The notes: generated by a model not told the origin, from the sequence alone. A DNA stretch of 64,000 bases from Streptomyces sp. NBC_01446 (GCF_026340095.1 NZ_JAPEPO010000001.1:3502501-3566500), one strand, 5' to 3'. Numbered from the stretch's first letter, positions 11,427 through 19,784 are shown. A program made the numbers and translations.

Positions 11427-12304
11427 CACTCCCCCTCCTCGGCGACAGGGCCCGCCGGGTGGGCCGGATCGGAGGACGACGTGTCCTGGGGCGCATCGTG
11501 CGAGCTCAGGTGCTCGGCGGGCGACGCGTCGTGCGGTGGCGCGTCGCCGGCGTCCCGTTGGGGACCTCCGTCGCGCGGATGGACAACGCGCGCGGGGGCG
11601 GCCTCGCCCCTGGCGAGGCGCAGGCCGATCAGCGAGGCAGGTCCCGCGCTGCCGCTCGCCTCGACGGCGCCGGGCCGCTCGTCCGGGAAGCCGGCGAGGA
11701 TCCGCGCGGTCTCCTTGTACGTGCACAGGGGGGCGCCGCGGGTGGGTTCGACCTGCGCGCCCGCGCGCAGGTCGTCGACCAGCCGCTTCGCGCTGCCCAC
11801 CGTCTGGTTGTCGAAGAACTCCCAGTTGACCATCACGACGGGCGCGAAGTCGCAGGCCGCGTTGCACTCGATGTGCTCGAGGGTGACCTTGCCGTCGTCG
11901 GTGGTCCCGCCGTTGCCGACGCCCAGGTGCTCCTGGAGGGCCTCGAAGATGGCGTCGCCGCCCATCACGGCGCACAGCGTGTTCGTGCAGACCCCGACCT
12001 GGTAGTCACCGCTCGGCTTGCGCCGGTACATCGTGTAGAAGGTCGCCACGGCGGTGACCTCGGCGGTGGTCAGGCCCAGCATGTCGGCGCAGAACTGCAT
12101 GCCCGTGCGCGTGACATGGCCCTCCTCCGACTGCACGAGGTGCAGCAGCGGGAGGAGCGCGGAGCGCGATCCCGGGTAGCGGGCGATGATCTCGCGCGCG
12201 TCCGTCTCGAGCCGGGCTCGGACGTCGTCCGGGTAGTCGGGCGCGGGCAGTTGGGGCATGCCCAGGCTGACGCCCTGGCCCTGCTCGGAAGGAGTGGTGG
12301 TCAC
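11426..12304 (-). CDS. nuoE: NADH-quinone oxidoreductase subunit E
   Basis: Thioredoxin-fold 2Fe-2S subunit (cluster N1a) partnering NuoF, 292 residues. Cluster ligands are visible as CTNTLC near residue 102 and CNAAC near residue 143. The GTG start at 12304 overlaps the nuoD stop as GTGA. After about residue 195 the protein continues as a roughly 95-residue low-complexity tail rich in Ala, Gly, Asp, Ser and Pro that E. coli NuoE lacks; I recall similar lengths in other Streptomyces NuoE proteins. An internal ATG (MPQLPAPDY) is a weaker alternative start. Confidence 0.95.
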   Translation of the reverse strand: MTTTPSEQGQGVSLGMPQLPAPDYPDDVRARLETDAREIIARYPGSRSALLPLLHLVQSEEGHVTRTGMQFCADMLGLTTAEVTAVATFYTMYRRKPSGDYQVGVCTNTLCAVMGGDAIFEALQEHLGVGNGGTTDDGKVTLEHIECNAACDFAPVVMVNWEFFDNQTVGSAKRLVDDLRAGAQVEPTRGAPLCTYKETARILAGFPDERPGAVEASGSAGPASLIGLRLARGEAAPARVVHPRDGGPQRDAGDAPPHDASPAEHLSSHDAPQDTSSSDPAHPAGPVAEEGE

Positions 12305-13623
12305 CGGTCGACGCCTCCCATCACGGGGTCGATGGACGCGACGGCGACGATGACGTCGGCGACCTGGCCGCCCTCGCACATCGCCGCCATGGCCTGAAGG
12401 TTGGTGAAGGAAGGGTCGCGGTAGTGGACCCGGTAGGGACGGGTGCCGCCGTCGGACACCACGTGCACCCCCAGCTCCCCCTTGGGGGATTCGACGGCGG
12501 AGTACGCCTGCCCGGCGGGGACCCGGAAGCCCTCGGTCACCAGCTTGAAGTGGTGGATCAGGGACTCCATGGAGGTGCCCATGATCTGCTTGATGTGGTC
12601 GAGCGAGTTGCCGAGGCCGTCCGGGCCGAGCGCGAGCTGCGCAGGCCAGGCGATCTTCTTGTCGCCGACCATGACCGGGCCCGGGGCGAGCCGGTCCAGG
12701 CACTGCTCGACGATGCGCAGCGACTGGCGCATCTCCTCCAGGCGGACCAGGAAGCGTCCGTAGGAGTCGCAGGTGTCGGCGGTCGGGACCTCGAAGTCGT
12801 AGTTCTCGTAGCCGCAGTACGGCTGCGACTTGCGCAGGTCGTGCGGGAGGCCCGCCGCGCGCAGGATCGGTCCGGTGGCGCCGAGGGCCATGCAGCCGGT
12901 GAGGTCGAGATAGCCGACGTCCTGCATACGGGCTTTGAAGATGGGGTTCCCGGTGGCGAGCTTGTCGTACTCGGGAAGGTTCTTCGACATCTTCTTCACG
13001 AACTCGCGGATCTGGTCCACCGCGCCGGGCGGCAGGTCCTGGGCGAGTCCGCCGGGCCGGATGTACGCGTGGTTCATGCGCAGGCCGGTGATGAGCTCGT
13101 AGATATCGAGAATGAGTTCACGATCACGGAAGCCGTAGATCATGATCGTCGTGGCGCCGAGCTCCATGCCGCCGGTGGCGATGGCGACCAGGTGCGACGA
13201 CATCCGGTTCAGCTCCATCAGGAGCACGCGGATGACGGAGGCCCGGTCGGGGATCTCGTCCGTGATGCCCAGGAGCTTCTCGACCGCGAGGCAGTACGCC
13301 GCCTCGTTGTAGAACGGCGTCAGATAGTCCATGCGCGTCACGAACGTGGTGCCCTGCGTCCACGTGCGGTACTCGAGGTTCTTCTCGATGCCGGTGTGCA
13401 GATAGCCGATGCCGCAGCGGGCCTCGGTGACCGTCTCGCCGTCGATCTCCAGGATCAGACGGAGCACGCCGTGCGTGGACGGGTGCTGCGGGCCCATGTT
13501 GACGATGATGCGCTCGTCGTCGGCCTTGGCCGCGGACTGGACGACCTCGTCCCAGTCGCCGCCGGTGACCGTATATACGGTCCCCTCGGTCGTCTCGCGC
13601 GGCGATGCAGAAGGAGTAGACAT
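12301..13623 (-). CDS. nuoD: NADH-quinone oxidoreductase subunit D
   Basis: 49-kDa-type subunit that forms the quinone headgroup site with NuoB, 440 residues. The quinone-pocket motif NMGPQHPSTHGVLR, containing the conserved histidines, is near residue 42, and the protein ends with the typical DPVMGGVDR. The start ATG shares a base with the nuoC stop (TGATG). NuoC and NuoD are separate here, unlike the E. coli NuoCD fusion. Confidence 0.97.
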   Translation of the reverse strand: MSTPSASPRETTEGTVYTVTGGDWDEVVQSAAKADDERIIVNMGPQHPSTHGVLRLILEIDGETVTEARCGIGYLHTGIEKNLEYRTWTQGTTFVTRMDYLTPFYNEAAYCLAVEKLLGITDEIPDRASVIRVLLMELNRMSSHLVAIATGGMELGATTIMIYGFRDRELILDIYELITGLRMNHAYIRPGGLAQDLPPGAVDQIREFVKKMSKNLPEYDKLATGNPIFKARMQDVGYLDLTGCMALGATGPILRAAGLPHDLRKSQPYCGYENYDFEVPTADTCDSYGRFLVRLEEMRQSLRIVEQCLDRLAPGPVMVGDKKIAWPAQLALGPDGLGNSLDHIKQIMGTSMESLIHHFKLVTEGFRVPAGQAYSAVESPKGELGVHVVSDGGTRPYRVHYRDPSFTNLQAMAAMCEGGQVADVIVAVASIDPVMGGVDR

Positions 13624-14363
13624 CAGGAGTACGACCTCCGCTGGTCCGGAGCCGGGATCTGGGCGCCCTTGTACTCGACGGGGATGCCGCCGAGGGGGTA
13701 GTCCTTGCGCTGCGGGAAGCCCTGCCAGTCGTCCGGCATCATGATCCGCGTCAGCGCCGGGTGGCCGTCGAAGACCAGACCGAAGAAGTCGTACGTCTCG
13801 CGCTCGTGCCAGTCGTTCGTCGGATAGACGGCGACCAGCGAGGGGACGTGCGGATCCGCGTCGGGGGCGCTGACCTCGAGGCGGATCAGGCGATTGTGGG
13901 TGATCGAGCGCAGGTGGTAGACGGCGTGCAGCTCACGGCCCTTGTCGTCCGGGTAGTGCACCCCGCTCACGCCCGTGCAGAGCTCGAAGCGCAGGGCCGG
14001 GTCGTCGCGCAGGGTCCGGGCGACGCGCACCAGGTACTCACGCTCGATGTGGAAGGTGACCTCGTCGCGGTCGACGACGGTCTTGTCGATCGCGTTCTCG
14101 GGGACGAGGCCCTGTTCCTCCAGGGCCCCCTCCAGCTCGTCGGCCACCTCGTCGAACCAGCCGCCGTAGGGCCGCGAGGCGGCGCCCGGCAGCCGTACGG
14201 AGCGGACGAGGCCGCCGTATCCCGAGGTGTCGCCGCCGTTGTTGGCGCCGAACATGCCGCGCTGGACGCGGATCTCCTCGCCCTGGTCGCCGCGCTGCCC
14301 CGGAAGGTTGGCCGCGCTGAGGTCCTTCTCGGGGTTGACCCCGTTGCTGTCCGCGTCGCTCAC
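13623..14363 (-). CDS. nuoC: NADH-quinone oxidoreductase subunit C
   Basis: 30-kDa-type structural subunit of the complex I peripheral arm, 246 residues. The GTG start at 14363 overlaps the nuoB stop as GTGA. Family signature DWHEREtYDFFGLVFDGHP (here NDWHERETYDFFGLVFDGHP) and the following RIMMPDDWQGFPQRKDYPLGG are visible. The first 60 residues are polar and probably disordered before the conserved fold. Confidence 0.96.
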   Translation of the reverse strand: MSDADSNGVNPEKDLSAANLPGQRGDQGEEIRVQRGMFGANNGGDTSGYGGLVRSVRLPGAASRPYGGWFDEVADELEGALEEQGLVPENAIDKTVVDRDEVTFHIEREYLVRVARTLRDDPALRFELCTGVSGVHYPDDKGRELHAVYHLRSITHNRLIRLEVSAPDADPHVPSLVAVYPTNDWHERETYDFFGLVFDGHPALTRIMMPDDWQGFPQRKDYPLGGIPVEYKGAQIPAPDQRRSYS

Positions 14364-14914
14364 CGCAGCAGCCCCTTCATCTCGATCGTCGGGAGCGCCT
14401 TGAGCGCCGCTTCCTCCGCCTCGCGGGCCGCCTCCTCGGCGTTCACGCCGAGCTTGGAGGACTGGATCTTCTGATGGAGCTTGAGAATCGCGTCCATCAG
14501 CATCTCCGGCCGCGGCGGACAGCCGGGCAGGTAGATGTCCACAGGAACTACGTGGTCGACGCCCTGCACGATCGCGTAGTTGTTGAACATCCCGCCCGAC
14601 GAGGCGCACACGCCCATGGAGATGACCCACTTGGGGTTCGGCATCTGGTCGTAGACCTGACGCAGGACGGGCGCCATCTTCTGGCTCACGCGCCCGGCCA
14701 CGATCATCAGGTCCGCCTGCCGCGGCGATCCGCGGAAGACCTCCATGCCGAAGCGCGCCAGGTCATAGCGGCCGGCGCCCGTCGTCATCATCTCGATGGC
14801 GCAGCACGCCAGGCCGAACGTGGCCGGGAAGACGGATGATTTGCGCACCCAGCCCGCGGCCTGCTCGACAGTGGTCAGCAGAAAGCCGCTCGGCAGCTTT
14901 TCTTCGAGTCCCAT
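14360..14914 (-). CDS. nuoB: NADH-quinone oxidoreductase subunit B
   Basis: Subunit holding the terminal 4Fe-4S cluster N2 next to the quinone, 184 residues. Cluster ligands are visible: the tandem cysteines in GLACCAIEMM near residue 36, the cysteine in GVCASSGGMF near 102 and the one in YLPGCPPRPE near 132. ATG at 14914 lies 13 nt after the nuoA stop. The last 30 residues are an Ala/Glu helix, common in actinomycetes. Confidence 0.97.
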   Translation of the reverse strand: MGLEEKLPSGFLLTTVEQAAGWVRKSSVFPATFGLACCAIEMMTTGAGRYDLARFGMEVFRGSPRQADLMIVAGRVSQKMAPVLRQVYDQMPNPKWVISMGVCASSGGMFNNYAIVQGVDHVVPVDIYLPGCPPRPEMLMDAILKLHQKIQSSKLGVNAEEAAREAEEAALKALPTIEMKGLLR

Positions 14915-14927
14915 GGCTTAAGGCCCC

Positions 14928-15287
14928 TCAGTCCCATTCCAGGCCGCCGCGCCGCCATACGTACGCGTACGCGACGAAGACGGTGAGCACGAAGAGCAGC
15001 ATCTCCACGAGCCCGAAAACACCCAGGGCGTCGAAGGTGACAGCCCAGGGGTAGAGGAAGACGATCTCGATGTCGAAGACGATGAAGAGCATCGCCGTCA
15101 GGTAGTACTTGATGGGGAAGCGCCCGCCGCCGGCCGGCGTGGGGGTCGGCTCGATACCGCACTCGTAGGCCTCGAGCTTGGCCCGGTTGTACCGCTTTGG
15201 ACCGATAAGCGTGGCCATGACCACGGAGAAGATCGCAAAGCCTGCCCCGAGGGCTCCCAGTACGAGGATGGGCGCATACGCGTTCAC
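14928..15287 (-). CDS. nuoA: NADH-quinone oxidoreductase subunit A
   Basis: First gene of the complex I operon, 119 residues with three transmembrane helices. The loop YECGIEPTPTPAGGGRFPIKYY containing the conserved Cys-Gly segment is the family signature, and FIVFDIEIVFLYPWAV forms helix 2 with its acidic residues. The ATG is at 15287. The upstream region carries a Rex-type operator about 100 bp before the start, so the whole nuo message is probably controlled by NADH/NAD+ status. Confidence 0.97.
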   Translation of the reverse strand: MNAYAPILVLGALGAGFAIFSVVMATLIGPKRYNRAKLEAYECGIEPTPTPAGGGRFPIKYYLTAMLFIVFDIEIVFLYPWAVTFDALGVFGLVEMLLFVLTVFVAYAYVWRRGGLEWD

Positions 15288-15999
15288 CGCTCCTCGCTCC
15301 TCTCAGTCGGCGCTGACTGCTGGCGGATACGTCGGGCCGCCCCCGCTTCCCGCGAAGCCACCCCCGATTGCACGAAGATCGCTCACATGTGAAGCAGGTC
15401 ACAAGCCCAACTGCCCCGCATCCTATGCCTGCCGGTCTGTGATCTGCGACACGGGGTGCGCCAACAGCTTTGTGATCTCCACCACCTGACGAAGGATCAT
15501 GAAGTCGGATGAGCGGTGATCTTCACACGCGAAGCGCCTGAGTGATCACCAGAGGTGACATCTTGGCTCGTTACCCCAGGTAGAAGCGTTGGCTCACTAT
15601 CAAGAGCTGGCGCGCGCAGGCAAATTGGCGCTGGACAGAACTGGCTGATAGTGGCCGTCGTTCACACATCAGAGGGAGAGGTGTGGACGTAAGTGGACGC
15701 GGGCACGCGTCCACGAGGAGCGCCCGGCGGCGGAGGCTGCCCTTTTGTGACCTGCGTCACGCAGGCCGTTACCTGTTAGAAACCGGGCTTGGCCATCGGT
15801 GTCAACGAGTGGTAAGTCGAGGGCAATTCGGGCGTATTGCAGAAAGCCCATGATCACAGGCTTGATCAGCCCTGTCCGGATTGCCCGTTACGGCGTCAAT
15901 AAAGGCCGCCACGCCCGGGATTCAAACGTTCACACGACAACTGTGGCGCACCACACGTTTCTTGAAGGAACCATGGAGGCCCTGATAGCGGTTGTACTC
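15288..15999. other. Long divergent intergenic region, nuoA / NlpC-P60 gene
   Basis: About 710 bp without a convincing gene. It holds the Rex-like site at 15388-15403 and a second, one-mismatch copy TGTGACCTGCGTCACG at 15746-15761 that also forms a small hairpin (CCTGCGT-CACGCAGG). I looked for the ydaO/c-di-AMP riboswitch found before some Streptomyces cell-wall hydrolase genes and did not see its conserved core. Codon bias in the remaining open frames is not protein-like. Confidence 0.6.
15388..15403. promoter_or_regulatory. Rex-type operator upstream of nuoA
   Basis: The 16-mer TGTGAAGCAGGTCACA is an inverted repeat (TGTGA-N6-TCACA) flanked by A on both sides, 100 bp before the nuoA ATG. 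It matches the operator described for the Streptomyces redox repressor Rex, which is known to control nuoA-N. A further overlapping half-site (TCACA at 15383) makes a second palindrome, TCACATGTGA. The pattern GTG-N6-GTCAC also fits the Streptomyces Crp motif, so Crp is an alternative. Confidence 0.72.
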
Positions 16000-16806
16000 A
16001 TGTCCCACACCGCTCACATACCCAGCCACCGGAAGCCCCGTCGCAGCGCGTCGAAAATCGCCCTGCGCGCCGGAGTTGCCGGTGGCGTCCTCAGCACCCT
16101 GGCAGTGGCCGGTGCGTCCGGCCCGGCGTTCGCCGCCGAGCCGGTGACCGAGACCATCGAGATGCCGACCATCACGGCGGACCTCTCGACTCAGGTCGCC
16201 CAGTCCGCGGACGCCACCCAGCAGGCCGCGAACTCGTACGCGCTGCAGGCCGAGCAGGACCTGGCCGTAGCGAAGGCCGCAAAGCGGGCCAAGGCGGACC
16301 AGGCCCTCGCGGAGAAGAAGGCGGAGGCCAAGAAGAAGGCCGAGGCCGAGGCGAAGCGCAAGGCCGAGGAAGCGCGTGCGTCGCGCTCCGCCGAGCGCAC
16401 CACCCTCTCCACCGCCTCCTCCACGGCCTCCCACGTCGCGGCCCCCGCCAGCGGCAGCGTCGCGTCCGTCATCGCCTTCCTGAAGGCGCAGCTCGGCGAC
16501 GCGTACGTCATGGGCGGCACTGGCCCCAACTCCTGGGACTGCTCCGGCCTGACCCAGGCCGCGTTCGCGCAGGCCGGCGTCAGCCTCCCGCGCGTCTCGC
16601 AGGACCAGTCGACGGCCGGCACCCCGGTCTCCCTCGACAACCTGCAGGTCGGCGACCTCCTCTACTGGGGCTCCGCGGGCTCGGCGTACCACGTGGGTGT
16701 GTACATCGGTAACGGCCAGTACCTGGACGCCGCCAACCCCTCCAAGGGCGTTGTCATCCAGGACCTGTCCGGCTACCCGGCGACCGGTGCGGTCCGCGTT
16801 CTCTGA
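16000..16806 (+). CDS. Secreted NlpC/P60 peptidoglycan endopeptidase
   Basis: Probable cell-wall hydrolase cleaving peptide stems, 268 residues from the ATG at 16000. An n-region with KPRR, a hydrophobic core GVAGGVLSTLAVAGAS and AFA-AEP form a signal peptide (cleavage near residue 37). A Lys/Ala/Glu-rich coiled coil covers roughly residues 70-130. The NlpC/P60 domain has WDCSGL (Cys about 181) and AYHVGVYIGN (His about 231). An in-frame ATG at 15973 has a better ribosome site (GAAGGA) and would add nine residues; start choice is uncertain. Monocistronic, followed by a terminator. Confidence 0.93.
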   Translation: MSHTAHIPSHRKPRRSASKIALRAGVAGGVLSTLAVAGASGPAFAAEPVTETIEMPTITADLSTQVAQSADATQQAANSYALQAEQDLAVAKAAKRAKADQALAEKKAEAKKKAEAEAKRKAEEARASRSAERTTLSTASSTASHVAAPASGSVASVIAFLKAQLGDAYVMGGTGPNSWDCSGLTQAAFAQAGVSLPRVSQDQSTAGTPVSLDNLQVGDLLYWGSAGSAYHVGVYIGNGQYLDAANPSKGVVIQDLSGYPATGAVRVL

Positions 16807-16832
16807 GTCGCCCATTCCGCGTCATATCTGAC

Positions 16833-16873
16833 AAAAGGCCACCACTCCCCTGCTCCGGAGCGGTGGCCTTTTT
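16833..16873 (+). terminator. Rho-independent terminator after NlpC/P60 gene
   Basis: Stem AAAAGGCCACC pairs with GGTGGCCTTTTT around a 16-base GC-rich loop, followed by T residues, 27 nt after the stop codon. The A-run on the left arm makes it usable in both directions, so it may also end the minus-strand ABM gene's message. Confidence 0.85.
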
Positions 16874-16907
16874 CGTGAATACTGCCAAAGCGACTGTTGC
16901 GCCCAGG

Positions 16908-17234
16908 TCATTCCTTCGGGGACAATTCACCCATAGGGCCCCAACTGCCGCCCGGGATCTCCGTGTTGATGATCTCCGGTACGGAGGCGATCAGACCGGA
17001 CATCGTCTCCAGGCCGGCCTTGAAGTGGTCGGAGCCCACGTGCGCGGCTCCCGCGTCCCCGTCCCGGAAGCCCTCCAGGAGGACGTACTGGTTCGGGTCC
17101 TCGACGCTGCGGGACCAGTCGAAGAAGAGGTTGCCCTCCTCGGCGCGCGTGGCGCGGGTGAAATCGGCGGTGTGCTCCAGCCAGGAGTCGGCGTACTCGG
17201 GCCGGGCGGTGAACTTCACGGCGATGAAAATCAT
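16908..17234 (-). CDS. ABM-fold (YgiN-like) monooxygenase
   Basis: Small 108-residue protein of the antibiotic biosynthesis monooxygenase fold, a dimeric ferredoxin-like family acting on quinols, haem or polyketides without a cofactor. Seen: N-terminal strand FIAVKFTARPEYADSWLE, EEGNLFFDWSRS and YVLLEGFRDGDAGAAHVGSD, the typical strand-helix pattern with the family histidine in HVGSDHF. It lies between complex I and a geranylgeranyl-reductase-like gene, so a role with quinols is possible but unproven. It has no operon partner within 180 bp. Confidence 0.85.
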   Translation of the reverse strand: MIFIAVKFTARPEYADSWLEHTADFTRATRAEEGNLFFDWSRSVEDPNQYVLLEGFRDGDAGAAHVGSDHFKAGLETMSGLIASVPEIINTEIPGGSWGPMGELSPKE

Positions 17235-17417
17235 GCAGCCAGGGTGCTCCGTGCGGCCCCCGCACGGCCAGTTCGGCGCGCGCGGTTCCGGAAGCGCTCC
17301 ACAAGCCGGTCCTGCGCGCGGCGCGGGCGGAGCGCCCCAGGAGCGCCGTGAGCGCCCGCTGCCTGCCGCGGAACGCGACGGTCGGCGGAAGCCACCGACC
17401 GCGCGCGTCCGGGCCGC

Positions 17418-18701
17418 TCACGCCTTCGGCGCCACCTTGCTCAGGCCGTTGATGATGCGGTCCATCGCGTCGCCGCCCGTCGGGTCGGTCAGGTTGGCGA
17501 GCATCTTCAGCGTGAACTTCATGAGTACCGGGTGCGTCAGGCCGCGCTGCGTCGCGATCTTCATGACCTTCGGGTTGCCGATGAGCTTCACGAAGGCGCG
17601 GCCGAGCGTGTAGTAGCCGCCGTAGGTGTCCTTGAGGACCTTCGGGTAGCGGTGGAGGGCGAGTTCGCGCTGGGCGTCGGTCGCGCGGGCGTGCGCCTGC
17701 ACGATGACGTCGGCCGCGATCTGGCCGGACTCCATGGCGTACGCGATGCCCTCGCCGTTGAACGGGTTCACCATGCCGCCCGCGTCGCCGACCAGGAGCA
17801 GACCCTTGGTGTAGTGCGGCTGGCGGTTGAAGGCCATGGGCAGGGCGGCGCCGCGGATCGGCGTCGTCATGTTGTCCGGGGTGTAGCCCCAGTCCTCCGG
17901 CATCGAGGCGCACCAGGCCTTCAGGACCTCGCGCCAGTCGAGCTCCTTGAACGCGGCGGAGGAGTCGAGGATGCCGAGGCCGACGTTCGACGTGCCGTCG
18001 CCCATGCCGAAGATCCAGCCGTAGCCGGGCAGCAGCCGGTCCTGGGCGCCGCGGCGGTCCCACAGCTCCAGCCAGGACTCCAGGTAGTCGTCGTCGTGGC
18101 GGGGCGAGGTGAAGTACGTGCGGACGGCGACGCCCATCGGGCGGTCGTCGCGCCGGTGCAGGCCCATCGCGAGGGACAGCCGGGTCGAGTTGCCGTCCGC
18201 GGCGACGACGAGGGGCGCGTGGAAGGTGACTTCGCGCTTCTCCTCACCGATCTTGGCGTTGACGCCGGTGATGCGGCCCGTGCGGTCGTCGATGATCGGG
18301 GCGCCGACGTTGCAGCGCTCGTACAGGCGCGCGCCCGCCTTCTGCGCCTGCCGGGCGAGCTGCTCGTCGAAGTCGTCGCGCTTGCGGACGAGTCCGTAGT
18401 CCGGGTAGGAGGCGAGATCCGGCCAGTCCAGCTGGAGCCGGACGCCGCCGCCGATGATCCGCAGGCCCTTGTTGCGCAGCCAGCCCGCCTCTTCGGAGAT
18501 GTCGATGCCCATCGACACGAGCTGCTTGGTGGCCCGCGGGGTGAGGCCGTCGCCGCACACCTTTTCCCTGGGGAACGCGGTCTTCTCCAGAAGGAGGACG
18601 TCGAGTCCGGCCTTGGCCAGGTAGTACGCGGTCGTCGAACCGGCTGGCCCGGCCCCGACGACGATCACATCTGCGCTGTGCTCGGAGAGGGGCTCGGTCA
18701 C
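17418..18701 (-). CDS. Geranylgeranyl reductase family flavoprotein; possible menaquinone side-chain reductase
   Basis: 427-residue FAD protein of the geranylgeranyl reductase family. The FAD dinucleotide motif VIVVGAGPAGSTTAYYLAKAG starts near residue 14, the family signature PREKVCGDGLTPR near 46, and the second FAD motif LLVGDAGGMVNPFNGEGIAYAMESG near 290. Relatives reduce isoprenoid double bonds; MenJ of Mycobacterium saturates one unit of menaquinone. Streptomyces make partly saturated MK-9, and the gene lies between nuo and menG, so menaquinone is the favoured substrate. Membrane-lipid or carotenoid chains are alternatives. Confidence 0.88.
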   Translation of the reverse strand: MTEPLSEHSADVIVVGAGPAGSTTAYYLAKAGLDVLLLEKTAFPREKVCGDGLTPRATKQLVSMGIDISEEAGWLRNKGLRIIGGGVRLQLDWPDLASYPDYGLVRKRDDFDEQLARQAQKAGARLYERCNVGAPIIDDRTGRITGVNAKIGEEKREVTFHAPLVVAADGNSTRLSLAMGLHRRDDRPMGVAVRTYFTSPRHDDDYLESWLELWDRRGAQDRLLPGYGWIFGMGDGTSNVGLGILDSSAAFKELDWREVLKAWCASMPEDWGYTPDNMTTPIRGAALPMAFNRQPHYTKGLLLVGDAGGMVNPFNGEGIAYAMESGQIAADVIVQAHARATDAQRELALHRYPKVLKDTYGGYYTLGRAFVKLIGNPKVMKIATQRGLTHPVLMKFTLKMLANLTDPTGGDAMDRIINGLSKVAPKA

Positions 18702-18799
18702 GGCGGGTTCTCCCGAAGACTCGAAATCTGCGTGCCGCGCGGCACCGGATATGGGCAGTCTATGCAGCGGTACTGATCACCCAGCCGAAGGGCCGCCCT

Positions 18800-19306
18800 G
18801 TGAACCGAGCTCTGCCTGATGTACAGCTGCGTGTCCCCACTGACGAGGACGCCTTCGCCTGGCACCGCGTCTTCGACGACCCGGAGGTCATGGAGTTCCA
18901 CGGCGGGGCCTCTGCCGAGCTGTCCGTGTACGAGGAGCTGACCGCCCGGCAGCGCCGGCACGACGCGGAACGCGGCTTCTGCCTGTGGACGATGACCGAC
19001 ACGGACGGCGACGTCATCGGCTTCACGGGCGCGCAGCCCTGGCCGCACGCCTGGGGTCCGGCGGGCGAGATCGAGATCGGCTGGCGGCTCGGGCGGGCGC
19101 ACTGGGGCCGCGGCTACGCGACGGCGGCCGCCCTGGCGACCGTGGAGCGCGTACGGGCCGCGGGTGTACGGAGCGTGGTGGCGATGGTCGACTCGCGCAA
19201 CGAGCGGTCGGTGGCGGTGACGCGACGCCTCGGCATGGAACCCGCCGAGACGTTCACCGTCCCGGGTGACCCGCGTACGGGCCTCTGCTTCAGGCTCGCG
19301 CTGTAG
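18800..19306 (+). CDS. GNAT family N-acetyltransferase
   Basis: 168 residues from a GTG at 18800. The pattern of the RimJ/RimL-type GNAT family is clear: LRVPTDEDAFAWHRVFDDPEV at the N-terminus, IEIGWRLGRAHWGRGYATAAA (acetyl-CoA pyrophosphate loop, R/Q-x-x-G-x-A form) near residue 92 and SVVAMVDSRNERSVAVTRRLGM near 130. The substrate cannot be told. It is divergent from the flavoprotein gene (98 bp between) and followed by a PASTA protein gene on the same strand. Confidence 0.9.
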   Translation: MNRALPDVQLRVPTDEDAFAWHRVFDDPEVMEFHGGASAELSVYEELTARQRRHDAERGFCLWTMTDTDGDVIGFTGAQPWPHAWGPAGEIEIGWRLGRAHWGRGYATAAALATVERVRAAGVRSVVAMVDSRNERSVAVTRRLGMEPAETFTVPGDPRTGLCFRLAL

Positions 19307-19394
19307 GTCCCTTCGGACTCGCCTCGTAAGCCCTGCCGCTTCCGGTCGGGGGTCCGGCGGAGCTACCCTTCGGGTACCGCTGGGGGTGAAGTCT

Positions 19395-19736
19395 GTGCGC
19401 ATTACACCCAAGACGCCCGAAGTGCGCGTACCGAAGTTCGTCGGCCTGATGGCCGTCGACGCGCGCGAGGCCGCGGCGGCGCGCGGCGTACAGCTGGCCG
19501 CGCCCGACCGCCCCGACTTCCGTCTCACCGTGGTCGACTACGTCGTTCGCCAGTACCCGCTGCCCGACACCGAGGTGCCGCGCGGCGCCGTCGTCACCGT
19601 CTGGTTCGACCTGGCGGAGGGCGAGGGCCACGGTGGCTCCGGGGTGAACGAGCCCCGTATGCCGGGGCCGCGCGGCGGCGGGCTGCAGCGCGAACTGGAC
19701 GAGCCGGACGAGACATACACGGTGGTCGGCACGTAG
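19395..19736 (+). CDS. Small PASTA-domain protein
   Basis: 113 residues beginning VRITPKTPEVRVPKFVGL. One PASTA-like unit is visible: VRVPKFVGLMAVDAREAAAARG then VVRQYPLPDTEVPRGAVVTVWF, matching the 'valP-x-x-x-Gxxxxx-A...qxPxxGxxvxxGxxVxlxx' pattern of beta-lactam-binding repeats. No signal peptide or transmembrane segment is seen, unusual for PASTA proteins. GTG at 19395 was chosen because GGGGGTG lies 6 nt upstream; the in-frame GTG at 19386 is possible. Function unknown. Confidence 0.75.
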   Translation: MRITPKTPEVRVPKFVGLMAVDAREAAAARGVQLAAPDRPDFRLTVVDYVVRQYPLPDTEVPRGAVVTVWFDLAEGEGHGGSGVNEPRMPGPRGGGLQRELDEPDETYTVVGT

Positions 19737-19784
19737 TGGTCGGCACGTACGACCGGCCGTGACCGTCGTGGCGCCCGGCCGGCG

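Noticed and set aside
15437..15452. TGTGATCTGCGACACG as a third Rex-like site
   Set aside because: The right half differs at several positions from TCACA, so it is not distinguishable from chance.
15540..15972. Possible ydaO/c-di-AMP riboswitch before the NlpC/P60 gene
   Set aside because: I looked for it because such riboswitches precede some Streptomyces cell-wall hydrolase genes, but the conserved core was not seen. A covariance-model search (Rfam ydaO-yuaA) would decide.
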